A stretch of 64,000 nucleotides of DNA from Epiperipatus broadwayi (GCA_028023455.1 JAQFVV010006273.1:1674001-1738000); one strand, 5' to 3'. Numbered from the stretch's first letter, positions 36,180-51,321 are shown. The notes: a model not told the origin generated them from the sequence alone. Made by a program: numbers and translations.

Positions 36180-36699
36180 GATCTTTGTGCTTGTTTTGAA
36201 CAACATAATTTTTTTTGAAATTAGGTTCAAAAGATGTTCAATCTGTTTCGATACTTATTTTTTAAAAAAATATATGAAGAAAAAACTCTTCTACTAATTC
36301 AGTACTAGTAAACGGTAATAATAATTTAAGAGCTTTCTAAGAAAGTTGTTTATATTCTTTAATGTTTAACCAAAAATTAATTAGATTGTGTCGTTTGAAT
36401 TCTACTTGTAAAGTTCTGTCACATGATAATTCTATTAAATTTTCTTTATCCTTTATTGATAATGATGTAGCTTTTTCTAAATTTTCTGCATAGAAGGGGT
36501 TTGAAATCCAATTATCATTTGTGTTTTCGGGTTTTGAAAAATATTCCATGAAAGACAATTTTAATCCTGTTAAATGTGCTATTATATTTTCTCGTATATC
36601 TTGAGACAGACTAACCTTATTTTCAAACAAAAAAATATGTAGAGTTTCAAATACTTCCAGTTGATTGTTTTCGATACTTATATATATTACTGTTTGCAA
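36180..36699 (-). pseudogene. hAT transposase, C-terminal fragment
   Basis: The open part (36699-36337) contains FMEYFSKPENTNDNWISNPF and ELSCDRTLQVEFKRHNLINF, followed by W. This is the dimerisation region of hAT transposases of the ZBED5/FAM200 type. After one stop the similarity goes on (KALKLLLPFTSTELVEEF) to about 36180, with more stops. The N-terminal BED finger and the catalytic DDE core are absent, because only about 250 bp remain between the fragment and the transposon end. It cannot encode an active enzyme. Confidence 0.75.
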
Positions 36700-36964
36700 A
36701 AATCTAATTTCTTAATCATACTTTCAATTTTATCATTAACATTACAGATCGTTATCGACTGTACATATTAATAACTTTACTGTATAATATTATTAATTAA
36801 AATAATTTTTATGAATTATAGGAAAAAAACGTTTCTATGATATTTTTATGATTTAATTTTTTTTTTATGTCCGCCATTATTGATTATTTTTCGTGTACCA
36901 CCAACCAGCAACTCGCGTACCACCAGTGGTACGCGTACCACAGTTGGGAAACACAGGATTAGAG

Positions 36965-38154
<1,190 letters not shown>

Positions 38155-39049
38155 TTATTTTTGCTGTTTTTCTATTGTAATTAATAGCCTTTAAATTAAA
38201 AGTAATGCTTCTCATTTATACCATTATAATACGAATTAAAAAATAATTTCAATTTTAAATACTAATAATAACAATTTAAATAATAATACAAACAAAATGA
38301 TGAATTTAGAGGCAAGCTATATAAAGAAATAGTTGAACAGCTTCAAAAAAAAAATATATAAGATAAAAACATAAAAAGCAATATTTATTATAATATGTCT
38401 CTTACCTGTTATTTCTTCTGATCTAAAGTTTTTTGCAAATTATTAATAGAAAATTGAGCATTGTGTTAATTAATAGTTCTTGATAGCAAAATTAATAGTT
38501 ATATTTTCATTTACCATTATCAAACTTCCTCCACTGCCAACTTTGACGCCATCTATTTCTGATAAATACAATAATGATTATTACTAATTATTTTCGAAAC
38601 TAGAGATAGGCTTGTCAATGAACCTGCTATCCAAGATGATAAAAACAGATTAAGAGGAAAGAAAGAATAATGAAGAAATATCAAAAATATTTATATCAAA
38701 AATATTATTAGGTAATCTTTTAAATGTCTTGAACGTTTTTTTTTTCTTATCACGAAGAAATCAGAATTTCATCATTTAAATTCTTTACCTGAAAAATCAA
38801 GATAAAAATAGATCTTGAGTTTTTGTTAAAGTTTCTCTTTTGTGTTTTAAGTTGTAATTCTTGGGAAAATATGGGTTGAGAAGGGAATAAAAATTAGTTT
38901 GTGAAAGTAACTCTATTGTTGAAATTACAGATAATAAAAATATTTGTAATTAGATTTATTACTAGGGTTGATCTATTATGCTAATTAAACAAGAATGTTT
39001 CCACTGATTAAAAAAAAGTAAACGACCAAAAACGGACATAATTTGGAAG

Positions 39050-39285
39050 TGTAGAGATACTGTACTGGTCGAAAAGGTATGTCCATCCAACAAGATTTAG
39101 AATCTAAGCAAAAGTACCCCAAATCCAATCACGCCTGAGATGTACAGGTTAGGAGCAATCATGAATTCTAACTTATTTGCCCATTCCCTAAATCTATAAC
39201 ACTATGGATAACACATACAATGATACCACATGAATTGATTCTATCCCAGCCTGGTGCTACAACATTTATCATGAGAACTCAACTG
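39050..39285 (+). repeat. Dispersed short repeat, copy 1
   Basis: It starts near TACTGGTCGAAAAGGTATGT and ends with an A/T-rich part. It is related to 45428-45660 by several blocks in order (TACTGGTCGAAA, AAAAGTA, CCAACA/CCAATCA, TGAGAT, CCCTAAATCT/CTCTAAATCT, ATTGATTCTATCC/ATTAATCTTTTCC). It may be an old SINE; the pol III boxes are not clear. Confidence 0.5.
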
Positions 39286-42200
39286 GTGATGATGATGAGA
39301 CATTGAGTGAACCTGCGATATAAGTTAAAAAAAAAACCAAATAAATAGATTAAGGAAATTCGAACAACTGGATTAAATTTTAAAATTATAAATATTTATT
39401 TTGACAAAATTCAAGATGATTTTATATATGTATAATCGACTTCACACAGTTTAAATTATTATTTTGGTTACAAATCTTTGACAAACTTGATTCAATTATT
39501 TTATTTTAACAAATATCAATTTAGTGTGAAGTTACAATACTGAATGTATATTTAAAAATTGGATTTTATTTAATATTACAAAACAGATTTTATCAGGGTG
39601 GTTGGTGGACTTTTTATACATAAAAAAACATAAAGATACAATAATAGTTTCACTGTTTGGATGACTTTAATGGGATGCCCTTGGCATTGCATGTATAGCT
39701 TTATTTTAATTCACATCATTTATTTTTAACAATTAACTAAAGATACATTCTGATCCGTAAGTATATTAAAACAACATTTATTTATTACACATTTTTGACA
39801 TTTAATGGTCCAATATTGTGAAACTCTAATAAATATGGGAATTGCTTATTTCAATAAAGGGGAGGACAGCTTCAGGAGAAGTTGGATCTAAAACTCCAAT
39901 AAAAAATATAACAAAGAGAAAAATGTTTCATTATCACACATCATTATGGTTTATTTTGCTAAACAGGCCAGAAAATGAAACATAGGAAATTGTGGTGTTA
40001 TCATTATGTCAGTGAGAGAGAGAAAATGGCATCTTCAGCCAAGAAAACATCATTCTCCGATTTTAAGGTGGTACCAAAGGAAAAAGGTAGATAGGAAGTT
40101 GCTATGGGTCAGGTCAAGAGCCATACAGATCTTCAACTACACCAACCTGCATGTTCCAGGAGTAAACTTAGACCCCTGTTATGAATGAAAACATTAAAAA
40201 AGATGGAAGGCTTTGAATCCATGGCAAGAGATACAGGTGAATCAAAGCAGTATATAAATATATACTTTAAGGAGAAGAATGACAAATGAAGATGATCATG
40301 AATCCACGGAATGAGGTACAGGTGAATCAGATCAAAGCTCTGTGTGGATTATTAATAATTTGATATATGCCAGCAATGCTATTATATGAATATGAAATCA
40401 TTGGATTTAAATCCTAAAATAAAGCCTTAAGTAGTTTAACAAATACATAATGAGATCTATAATAATGACCAATGTGAGATAAAGTAATTTATCAAAAGTT
40501 AAAATGATAATTAATGAAGTGTGCATAGCCCTTCTTGAGTCACTATTTTGTTTAATATATAAAAAAACTAAAATTTGTGCACTTAAAAGTGCAAGTAACA
40601 AAATAGAATAAGGTCATCAGCCTTTTTGGTGATGATGATCAATAAAGAAATCAATAAAATTAATGGACACCAATATCCACTCCAGATTGAAAAGTATTTA
40701 TACATTTTGTATAAATTTACAATAACATATTTTTTTAAAACCATATATTCATTTAAAATACAAACTCAATCTTACGAGCTATTTGAAAATAAATAACAAG
40801 AATTTATTAACTGCCCCCTTCTATTCCACAGTGGGATATAGAAGTTCATAAGACTGGGTTTGATTGGCATTTTACAAATAAAATTAAGTGAAAAATATAA
40901 AATATCACTAAAAATAAATTATAACCGCACTAAATTATAAAAATAATAAGCATGACTTGGATGAAAAAATTCATAGAAATATTAATTTGGATTGTAGAGA
41001 ATGACACAAATAAAATAATTATTAACTTAACATACTCGTCAATTGACAAAGTTATAAGAGATTCAAAATACAGAGAACATTAATTTTAAAGAGTTAGAAT
41101 TTAGGTAATATGATTATAATGACATTGGACTTGTTACCTCAGGATTCTATGGAATGAAGTACTGATGAATGTTCTTTGGAAGGTAGATTTCTTTGATTTA
41201 AAACATGTTTCTTGGCCTCAGTGGTTCTTTGACAGCATGGACTCTCTTGAGTGGTAAGAGTTACATCTCTGCACGACAAAGAGTTGATCTGAAGATGGAG
41301 AGGAAGGTGGCTTAGGCCCCTCTTTTCAAAAATTAAACAGGTGTGGAGTCAGCTAGCGACTATTGACCAAACTCTCACAATAGATTTTCAACCCCATATA
41401 TACCAGTTTTGAGTTATTCAAAGAATGTTTTTAATTAAACTTCTTAACTCTAATTGAATTGAATTTATAGAAATATTTTCTCTATTATTATTGGAAATGC
41501 AATTGCTAGATAACTGTCCAAAAATAAATTCAAACCAATTTCCAAATTGGAAATAGATTTGATAAAAATGTTAATAGCTAACTAAAATCAATTAGCTTTG
41601 TTTTAAATTTTACTTTCATTAACTTTGATTTAAAAATTCCTTTTAAAATCATAAAACAAACTAATGTTCCCACCCTTTTAATTACTACTGGGCAGTTAGT
41701 GGTTGCATCTTCCATCTTGAATTTTTATGTTGTTTTATAACGAAAAATATTTACAAATAAATCAAATATAATTAAGAAAAAAAAATACAAAATTATTTAC
41801 AATATTTGTTTGTGCTTTTATATGTATATATCTGAGTCGCATCTAGAGACATTAATATCAAAATAATTAAAGAATTTTTATTTAAAATTTATATTTATAA
41901 CTTTTATGGATGCTTTTCAGAAATATACTGTAATGGTATATATAATGCAGAGCCTCACTTGGATGCGCCATATGTAACGGTATGCCCCCTCTCAACAAGA
42001 TAAGTTAAGGAGTCGCATCTCACTATAGTCAGATTTAAGGTCTTCATATAGGATGCCACGAATGATGTGATTTAATTTTGATATAAAACTATATTTGTTC
42101 CCAATAGCTAATTTATTATTTTAAAAAAAATTATTATATCCAACCACATCAAATCAATTTTCATCTTAATTAACTTTACCGGTATGCTCAGATTTTGAAC

Positions 42201-43105
42201 TCAGAGAAGTTTAACACTTTACTCTCTTCAGGGGTTCCTATCAATATTTTAAAGTAGTTTTAACAACGAATCTCACTAACTCTTTAATTCAAATAAAATA
42301 AAATTGAAGACTTCATTTAATATAAAAAACATAATTATTTATTTAACACTTAAATAATTTAAATTTTACAATATATATAAAAAAAATATTTATATATCTA
42401 CCTCCTTATATTAAAAATATAAACATTCTCTTTGCTTACGGTAGATATATTTCTAAACATCTAACACTACGTGATTTTATAATGTATTTAAAATATAAGT
42501 ATTCTAATATTTAGACATTTATATTAACGCTATTTTACAGTAATTGGGTTATACAAATAATAATCCCATCATTTGTATGTAATACCTTCATTCCGTTAAA
42601 ATGGTTGTCTGTAATTTATATTTATTAATATAAAAATATATACTTTACAATAATGTTAATCATTTATCCATTTATCATGCATTACTGTTATTAATCTATT
42701 TAGGTTAGTATAAACAATGTAGTGTCATGTCATGGAAAATAATATGTGGATTCAAAAATAGTTTAATATCTTACCTCTAAGTTCACATTATCCCATTCCC
42801 AAAATTAACATTTATTAATCGATATTTAAATCTTTATTAATCATAAATAAAAACAAAAATATTCTAAATTATTAATTCTCTACGATGATAAAGAAAATGA
42901 AATTAACTTTTCCTAATTATAATTTTTCAAAAATCCCAAATGGCATTTATAAAAGTTAATGTTCCTCGCGAGAATGAAAATCCTTCGAAGACGCAGTTTT
43001 TTGATTCCTTTGTTGTTAAACATTAAAGAGAATAATATTAGGATATCCTAAGTTGACATTTAGTTTCCTCTTTATATTCATCTTCTTAATATAAAGTTCC
43101 TTCAT

Positions 43106-43205
43106 TAATATTTATAATTCCATTTTGAAGATCTAATTTTTATAATTTTAAGGCATTCATAATTCCATTTTGAAGATCTAATTTCTTTATAATTCTAAAG
43201 CATTC
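43106..43205. repeat. Tandem duplication of a ~52-bp unit
   Basis: ATAATTCCATTTTGAAGATC, followed by an A/T-rich stretch and a GCATTC, occurs twice in a row with few differences. Confidence 0.8.
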
Positions 43206-43919
43206 GGCAAACGATGTTATTCCCACATATATATGTTTGATTAGGCAAGTGCATTTTATCTATCCCATGATAAATATTTGTGTTCTAGCCACTCTGCATT
43301 TTCTTTATAATGAAAAGTACATAAAATTTGAATGAAGTTTTTATAAACATGTTCTTTTTTTTTAAGACGCTGTTTAGATTTTAAAACGTAATTCAAACAA
43401 TTTTTTCTATAAAACATGAAAATATATTTAGATTATTTTCGTTGAACAAGTATAAGAAACTTCTTTTAATGAGTATTAAATTGTTTAAAATATAAACTTC
43501 AACTTACACTGTTATCTGTAACCAAACATAGTAAAAGTTTTTATGAAAATATAGCTGATAAAAATAGAATCCTTATTCTTCTAATAACAAGAATAGAAGA
43601 ATTATTTCATGTCTCGCTCCATCAGCTCGCTGAAGCATACCCATTCTCATTGTTGCAATAACAATTAGATATTAAAACACTAAGTTAATTTCATTTCCTT
43701 TAATTCGATAAACTGTGAACCCAGAGGTCATTTATCACCTTGTCAACAGTCTTTGGTCAACAACGTCATTTTTCATTTTAAAGAATGAAAAATAGTAACT
43801 TTATATATTTATTTTCATAAGTATAATAATAATGTAAATATAATTTATACATATTGATTACATAAATGTATGAGTATGTATGAGTATATATATATATATA
43901 CTCCTACAATACATATAGT

Positions 43920-45410
43920 TTATATACATATGACAAAAAGTATGAAGCATGAGTTAAGTGGTAGAACAGTGAAGCTCAATCTTGGGCTAAGATCAACTGG
44001 TTCAATATGTCTGGAAATAAAGCAATGGGTGTGAATCATATTGTCAAAAAATTGTATAAATTGTTGAACTCTCTTTTGTTTCTTAAGGAAAGTAATATCA
44101 AGTATGTGTAAGTTCATTTTTCTTCTGTGTTTTAGATTGTTCAACTCTTGGTAGAGGTTGTTGATGTGTATCTTCTTGGCAGCTTAGCTATGTCTGTTTC
44201 TGTAATCATTTTCTTTGTTTTCTGTGTAGTATGCTTCAAAACATTTTTATGGTGGCTGTTGTATGTGAAATAGCTTCCATGTCTCCTCATATCTCAATTT
44301 GGTGGCTAGTATTTCATCTCTTTTTTTCATTTTTGAAAGCTTCTGTAAACAAAGTGTTTTCATCCCATTGTGGGATTGTGAACATCTTCATACATCTGAC
44401 TGTCCATGTGACATAAATAATAAATATAGACAGTCTGATGACTGAAATAGGTTGAAATTTTAAGCAGTCCATAGAAGTTACTAGGTAGTAGTCTATTTTT
44501 GAGTTCTTTAAGGTAATGTTTCTAATGTTGCTGAGTCTCATGCTATAATGTATGTGTTCCCATGTTTCTTCATGTCTGTGATGGTTGTTACAAACTGGGT
44601 CAATTTTGGATATGTGTCTCTTGTAGTGTAGAAATACATTTGTAGACATGGCATCTAAGTTAATTTTTATTAAATAGTCCAGGTATTTAGGCTTCATGTT
44701 CCAATATTTGAAACTGAAGTTATCTTCTTGTTAGTTATGTCTAGTTTGGTGTGTATTGTTTTATCATTGGGGTGGAGCAACTTGTACATCTCCCAAATCT
44801 TTCACTTATTTTGGAAGCACTCTACTGAGATCCATGTATTTTTGTAGTAACAAACATTATGTCTATCCAATTAGTTTTCCAGGGAAGAGGCCTGTCTGTA
44901 GAAATAACTGGGGTGATAAATTGAGTGTAGTCATATTTCTCTGAAAGAGTGCCACATAAGATATGTGCCTTTTGGAGGGAGAATGCCTGGATGGAGTGTA
45001 GGGACATTCCATTAAGCCTTCTAAGCTTTTGCATTTTTGAATGCTTATAGATGCTATTCTCCTCCCCCAAAGTAGTCTGGCACAGATGGTATTGATTTTT
45101 GAATGAATGATTTTGTAATTTTTATAATGGAAGGAAATAGTTAATCTTGCTCGTAATTTTAATATTTAACAGGATGACCTTTCCTTGAAGGGATAGGTAG
45201 ACCTTGGATAGTTTATCTGTAATTTTTTATGCTTCTTGTATTAGTGTGTTGTGAATTTCTTTTGATCTGGCTGTTGAGATTTTGAGAATAGTAAAGCCTA
45301 GGAATTTCTGGGGGTCTGTGGTGAACTTTGTGTTGATTTTTTTTTCAAAGCTTATTTTCCATACTGCTGATTTTTGGTGACTATGCAAATGTTTCCAAGC
45401 TTTAGATGCT
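43920..45410 (-). pseudogene. Decayed non-LTR retrotransposon, reverse transcriptase 3' part
   Basis: On the minus strand, from about 45350 down: KFLGFTILKIS, then LSLQGKVILLNIKIT and INYFLP. This is the end of the palm and the thumb (K-X-LG, then a GKV-X-L-N motif) of a non-LTR reverse transcriptase. Frames at 45070-44822 (HSIQAFSLQKAHILCGTL) and 44697-44314 (VCNNHHRHEETWEHIHYS) continue the C-terminal region, the latter like the H/C-rich zinc-binding part after the reverse transcriptase. Stops and frameshifts break it into several pieces. The catalytic YADD region and the endonuclease are not present here. It is in sense with the host gene. Confidence 0.6.
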
Positions 45411-45427
45411 TTAGCCCAGAATAGTGT

Positions 45428-45660
45428 ACTGGTCGAAATTGTATGTTAACTCAACATGATTCATAGCCTGGGTAAAAGTATCTTGAATCCAACCATATGT
45501 GAGATCAAGGATAAAGAATGCTTATGGATTCTGCCCTGTTTACACACTCTCTAAATCTGCAAACTAATTAACAACATTTTCAAGGCAAGCAATTAATCTT
45601 TTCCACACTCCAGCCCACTAGCATCAATGGTGGAGCATGAGCCTCAACTAATTTGTATGT
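45428..45660 (+). repeat. Dispersed short repeat, copy 2
   Basis: It starts near TACTGGTCGAAATTGTATGT and is related to 39050-39285 in the same orientation. It lies directly beside the non-LTR fragment, which may be accidental or may show that the repeat was mobilised by that element type. Confidence 0.5.
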
Positions 45661-45699
45661 CTAACTCTAATTCCTAACTTTAATTAGACTATCTATTTA

Positions 45700-48115
45700 T
45701 TTAAATATAAAATAGTAGGTGTGTGGCCTTGAGTCATCAGATAGCAGCACAATAATTAATTAGAAAATACTAATTTTAGAATGAAGGAATAAAGACGAAC
45801 CACAGGTAGCTTAAATTCACAGATATATATTTAATAAAACATTTTGATAATTGATCTAATGTCTCTGATTTGATTTCATAAATTATTTAACACAAATTTC
45901 TATTCTGTTATTTATTATGTCTCTGGCAAAAAGCAGTATAGTTTATATGCCAATTTAACAAATGTAAATGATTATCGATTTGTAGGAGATGCCCGCCCAA
46001 GTCTGAGATATAGAAATGGATATTTTTAAAGAGCTATGATAAGAGAAATGATTAACTCAAACTATAGGGATTGGTGTCGGAGAGAGTGACACATTTAAAA
46101 TATAAATGGATCACGATATTCGCAATTAAATATTTCAAGATTTAAAATAAATAAATTAATCAGATTGTGGTCAATCCGCCATAATGTGCTCAGACAAAGG
46201 AAAGTGAACAAATCCCAGCATTCGATATTACATTACCAGCGTAGACTCAATTCACCTGCCCATTCCCATGATGCCAATAAATAAAAAAAGAATGGTCTGC
46301 GCCATTGGCAAACCTAAAATATTTCAGGTGAAAAAATGAGAATCGCCAAGGCTAGCTAAGCTCCACTTACCCTGGGTCTTCCCATTTTAGCTTTCATATC
46401 CTAATAAGAAAATTTATGGCCAGTGAAATTATCACGTGGTCTAGTTATGATTTAGCAGTCACACAGAACAAAAGACAAGTAATTAAGCAAAATACCAGCA
46501 AGGCAAAATATGAGTACTGGAGAATATATTTTAGCATTTAAATATATAATTGTGCTGAGCTATAAAGATTACATAAATGCATATGGATTGATCAAGATCA
46601 GACCAACAAGAATCAAATAAGTATTAATTATTATTACGAATATAACTATGCGAGACACATCTCTCCCTTCAATACAAAATCCCACTAACATTTTAAATGA
46701 CATTCTTTTTCTCTCTTATCATTTAACACGAATCTAATTTTCTAAACCCCCTCCCTTTCACTCTTTAAAAATGAAATAATTTAACTAAATGACTTCTCAT
46801 ACTTGAATCTCACGTCTCCCCACAATTAAACCGTGTAGATATAAATATAAAAAAAGACACATAATAATATAAAATGGTTTCATCTCGACAAAGGTTGCTC
46901 CAAAATCTACAGAGTTAGGGAATTATTTATTTTTGTTTACCAACAAACATTGGTTGGGAAATAGGCAGTAAAATATTTATTTAAGTAAAGCTTTTGTCAA
47001 GATGGAACAAAAATTGACATATATTTATTTCATTTTAAGTAATTAATAATAATATTTTCTGAACCGCAATTAGAAGGAAGTTTAGCTTTAATAAGAGACA
47101 TAATTTTAAAACAGATAGAAAGAGAACAAAGACATTACATTTTAAGTAATAGCAAGTATATTTTTACAGAATATTAAGTTGCATTTAAATTACATTATGG
47201 AGATTACATTTTAGAAGACTTTACAATTAGCAGGAGTTACATTATTGGGTCACTGGAGTTTAGAAGAATAAATTAGGCAGTTAGAATTAACAAATTGGAG
47301 ACATATTACCTAATTTATTATGAGTCCAAGTGGAAGTTGGAATCCCATGATGAAAACTGAATTTCCATGCAGGCATAGATAGCTGTGAATAAAAGAGTTC
47401 AGCAGTTTATTTTTACAAGATTTCTCCAACTTATGGTATTTTGATGATCATATTTAGAACACGGGAGATGGGCAGGTTGATGCCATCTAGTCTATCATAC
47501 TTCAGAACATTTTTATCATGATTTTAAAAATTTGACTGATGTAGATTTGCCAGGCAATTGCTGACAAAAGCTGGGAGTGGCTGGCCTCTATTGTTCTCTT
47601 TAGCTATTTATACCTTTTTTAATTATTTTTGGGAAATTCACTTTTTCATATGCTCCAGGCTGTGGCAATGTTGGAATACCTAAAGTATATTGGTGTTGTA
47701 TTTTTGAGATCAACTCTCCAGATAATCCCAATGATTTAATTGTTTCAAATCTATTTTTAATTAAATGTAGATTTGCAGAATTTATATTTCAAATTATCTT
47801 TTCTATTTTAATTTTACTTTAATTAGAAAATCCATTACCATTTTGTTAATGAATTTTCTTTTGTTTGACGCTACGGAATGTTAGTAAGGTTTATTGTTAA
47901 AGCAAATCTCCAGAATAAAATACTTAAAAAAATATCATATTAAAAATTTATATTGATTTTTATAAAAGTTTCCATCTGTAATTTTATATATATATATCTG
48001 AGCCCCTATAATATTTATAGCAAAACATTTTAATAGAAAATTAATACTTTAATAACTTATTTACTGGCCTGAAATTTAAATGTTGATAAAATGGCACATG
48101 GAAAGTTTTACAAAC
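45700..48115 (-). other. Intron sequence, one G/C-richer stretch, nothing identified
   Basis: Most is A/T-rich. The stretch 46160-46450 is less so (for example CTGCGCCATTGGC near 46297) and could be a fragment of a mobile element, but no frame or terminal repeat supports this. Confidence 0.5.
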
Positions 48116-51100
48116 ATCGTAACACATGTGGATCAGGTTTGATCCTTGTCTAGTAATTTAGAAAGATGTGAAGCATGGATCTGGCCTAAAAATCCATCTG
48201 CTTCAATAGATACAGCTTAAATGGTAAATAACTTTCCATTTGACATGGTGAACACTTTTTAATGAATTTTTCAATATCATTATTTATTTGCAGCCACCTG
48301 AAGTTTTTGCACACACTATGCCAGATGCCCTTGATGTAATAACTTTAATACCTTATGTCTTCCTATCAGAGGTATGACTACTCTGTACCCCATGAGTATA
48401 AATCCCCTACATATAGATAAGTGTTCTCTGTTAACCCAAAACCCCATCACTAAATTATTTGGTTTACATTTGGGCCAACCTTTTTTAATCCAGGTTGTCA
48501 ACTAACGATAACTTTTATCCTCCTTAGTCCACCACTGTACTATTTCATTATTTACAATCTCTGATTTTATGCTATCTATGTAATTAACTTCAATTTCACT
48601 CTCTATTGGCTCATTATTATCTGGTAATTTTGATAATGCAACCACATGAGTAATTTCCTTTTCCTTCTTGTATTTTAAAATAAAATCATATGTAGACAAT
48701 ATGTTATGCCATCTCAACATATGCAGGCTTAAATGTTCCGGAGTTGTATAGTCATTTCTGAAAATTGCTAACAAAAGCTTATGATCTATTATTTTAGAAA
48801 TTACAGATAAATATGAATTGGTCAAATTTCTTCACCACAAAAATGATCACCAGCATCTCTCTGTCGATCTGGCTGTAATTGTTTTTGTCTTAGCCAATGT
48901 TCTGGATGCATATGCCACAGGGTTCTCATATCCTTCTATTGGATGAGTTAAAACTGCCCCTATTTCACATTCTGATGCATCCATGGTGATTCTAAGATCT
49001 TGATTACTATCAAAATGTACTAACAACTTATCTGACACCAATAAATCTCTAGTCTCTTTGAAAGCTTTCTCATGTGTTTCAGTCTAGCTCCATCTTTGTC
49101 TTTTATGCAATAATTCATATAGTAGAGTTGTGGCCATCGCTTTATTTTTTAGGAACGGTTCAAAAAATTTATAAGATCCAGAAAAGCCTTTAATTGTTTT
49201 ACATTTTTTGATCTTACAGTGTTTTTAACTGCCCAAATTTTGTTACTCAATGGGCACTTCCCTTTATCTGAAATAGTATGATCAAGAAAATTTAATTCTT
49301 GTGCTTCCCATATACATTTTTCTAATTTGTTTTACCCCTGCCCTATTCAACCTCTTACATACTTTTAAAACTCTACCTCTTAAATTTCCACTAGATGTCA
49401 CTGTTATTAAGATATCATCATAATATGGTATCACCCCTTCAAAATCTTGCAAAATTATGTTTAGCTTTGGCTGAAAAATATTTGGCACTGTAGTAATTCC
49501 AAATGGCAAACAGTTGCATTTATATAAACCAAAGGCATGGTTAGTGTTAGAATTTTAGACACGTTATCCATAACTTTAATCTGGTGGTAAGCAGAGTTCA
49601 GGTCTAATTTAGCAAAAAAAATTGCCTTTGACAAATTAACATTTTCCATACATTTGGTACTGGATACTTACCTTTATTCAGACATTTATTAACCATTGTG
49701 TGGTAATCTCCACATAATCTAATTTTTCCATCTGATTTGATAATTACCACATTCAGCATGGCCCATTCTGAATCTTCCGTACAGTTTAATATGCCACTTG
49801 CTACTAATGCTTTTAATTTGTCTTCCACTTTTTGTCTTTGTGCGAAAGATATTTTCCACAGCTTACACATTACTGGTCTTACATATTTCCATTGGGTTTG
49901 TTTTAATTAAGCCCAGATCTTCCATGAATATAATTTTACAATTTCTTTTTCTAATGAAATCTTTTTAACAATAGAAAAATGGATCCCCAGATTACCAAAC
50001 CATTCTCTCCCTATTAACAGACTTATATTTTTCTCTACTATATAAATTGGCAGTATATATACCTTCTCCCTAAAAACATCTGGAGTGTTTACTTTTCCAG
50101 TTATATTTATTGGATTACCATTTACATATGTCCACTTTTTGTATTTTAATGTTTGTGGTGCCCTTAGATATTTCCTTCCATTTATTTATAGATAACAGTG
50201 AAATACCTGACCCACTATCTACTTCCATATTTAACTCAGTACCCCATATTTTAACTTTTATCATAAATTGGTCTTGGCTCAGCATTGTTATACTTTTCTT
50301 AATATTTGTTTCTTCCTAATTATGACCCTTTTGTCTCTATATCTTTTTTGTATGAGGCTTTTTACATACTGCTGTTAAATGCCCTTCACTTACACTTCTT
50401 TGTTAAATGCCCCATTTTTTTGCAGCAGAAACATTTTCTTGTTGTCTTTTCCTCGGCCTTTCAGTTTTCGTGGTGCTTTTTGTCAATTTTATATACTGCC
50501 ATTTTTCCAGTCTCTCAGCCTTGTTTCTAAAAGCACAAGCTTGCTCTATTATTGTCTTGTATGCTATTCCTTTTTTAATTGCCATCTCATATGTCAAATT
50601 GGCTTCCATTAATAATGTTTGCCATAGTCTTTTGTCCACAATTCTCCACAATAACTGGACCATTAAAATCTGTTCAACTAAATCATCATAGTCACAGTTT
50701 TTTTTTTTTGCTAACTGCCTTAAAACTATATCATAATCCTTTTTTTTTCTCTTTGGTCTGTTTACAATTTCCGAGAGCTAATCTGGCAATGTGTTTAGAC
50801 GGTCTCAGGCTAAAATAGTCTGTTAATTTTTTGATTAATTCTTCAAACATTATAACGTGTTACTGGCCCATTACATAATTTATTTACAATTTCAATAACT
50901 TTACATCCAGCCAGACACAATAAGGTGGCAACTTTTTTTAATCATTATCTGTTATGCTGTTTAGCACAAAAAATTCTCTAATTGCACAACATATAAAGGA
51001 CATTCCTGCAGATTTTTAATCCCAAATTCAGTAATATTATTTTGCCCTAACAACATTTTATACTTTCGTACAACTATTTCAAACTATATAAAATATATAT

Positions 51101-51139
51101 ATATACATCTGCCTTCACTTAGCTCGTCTGTGCCAATCT
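48116..51139 (-). pseudogene. Decayed Ty3/Gypsy retrotransposon (gag, protease, RT, RNase H, integrase N-terminus)
   Basis: The minus strand follows the order of the young element at 20-24 kb. Gag lies at about 50860-50420 (LRPSKHIARLA, VQLLWRIVDKRL), followed by a knuckle frame of C-X2-C-X4-H-X4-C type near 50420-50380. Protease has MEVDSGSGIS near 50230 and LLIGREWF near 50010. Reverse transcriptase has DLNSAYHQI near 49595 and PYYDDILI near 49420. RNase H has ITMDASE near 48985 and HLSLHMLRW near 48730. The integrase linker and HHCC finger follow (ending CSPCQ near 48215). Many stops and frameshifts make it inactive. A site like the young element's primer site (CTGTGCCAAT, 51128-51137) lies next to a TG at 51140, which may start its 5' LTR. 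Confidence 0.88.
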
Positions 51140-51158
51140 TGTAATGCTCTTGCCCCTT

Positions 51159-51212
51159 GAGCCAAAATGACCGGGGCAACAAAACGAGCCAAAATGACCG
51201 GGGCAACAAAAC
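51159..51212. repeat. Two tandem copies of a 27-bp unit
   Basis: GAGCCAAAATGACCGGGGCA plus ACAAAAC is present twice, head to tail, without differences. It may be part of the 5' LTR of the decayed Gypsy copy. Confidence 0.85.
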
Positions 51213-51307
51213 TGAGAACATACAATAGAAATGAAATTCTAACTTCTCAAAGAAAAATGGTACTCACAAACTTAACTAGAGCTATTTATTTAACAAATTG
51301 AATTTTC

Positions 51308-51321
51308 CAATTTACAGTATT
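51308..51321. repeat. 14-bp direct duplication, left of the array
   Basis: CAATTTACAGTATT, identical to 53779-53792 at the other side of the array. It looks like a target site duplication made on insertion. Confidence 0.75.

Larger units (their letters stand above)
35061..36956 (-). mobile_element. hAT-superfamily DNA transposon, internally decayed
   Basis: The left end reads CAGCGTTTCCCAACCTTTTTT and the right end, inverted, GTTGGGAAACACAG, the terminal repeat pattern of hAT elements (CAG plus TTCCCAACC). Both ends are flanked by the same 8 bp, GATTAGAG (35053-35060 and 36957-36964), the duplication length of hAT transposition. Internal sequence near the right end (GCGTACCACCAGTGGTACGC) is palindromic, and TGGCTCGCGTACCACTTGG lies near the left end. 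The element is 1.9 kb, contains only the C-terminal part of a transposase, and carries unrelated inserted DNA. Confidence 0.93.

Noticed and set aside
50110-50818. Plus-strand frames of 69-94 codons at 50.1-50.8 kb
   Set aside because: They are the complement of the decayed Gypsy gag and protease. The minus-strand reading has the family motifs.
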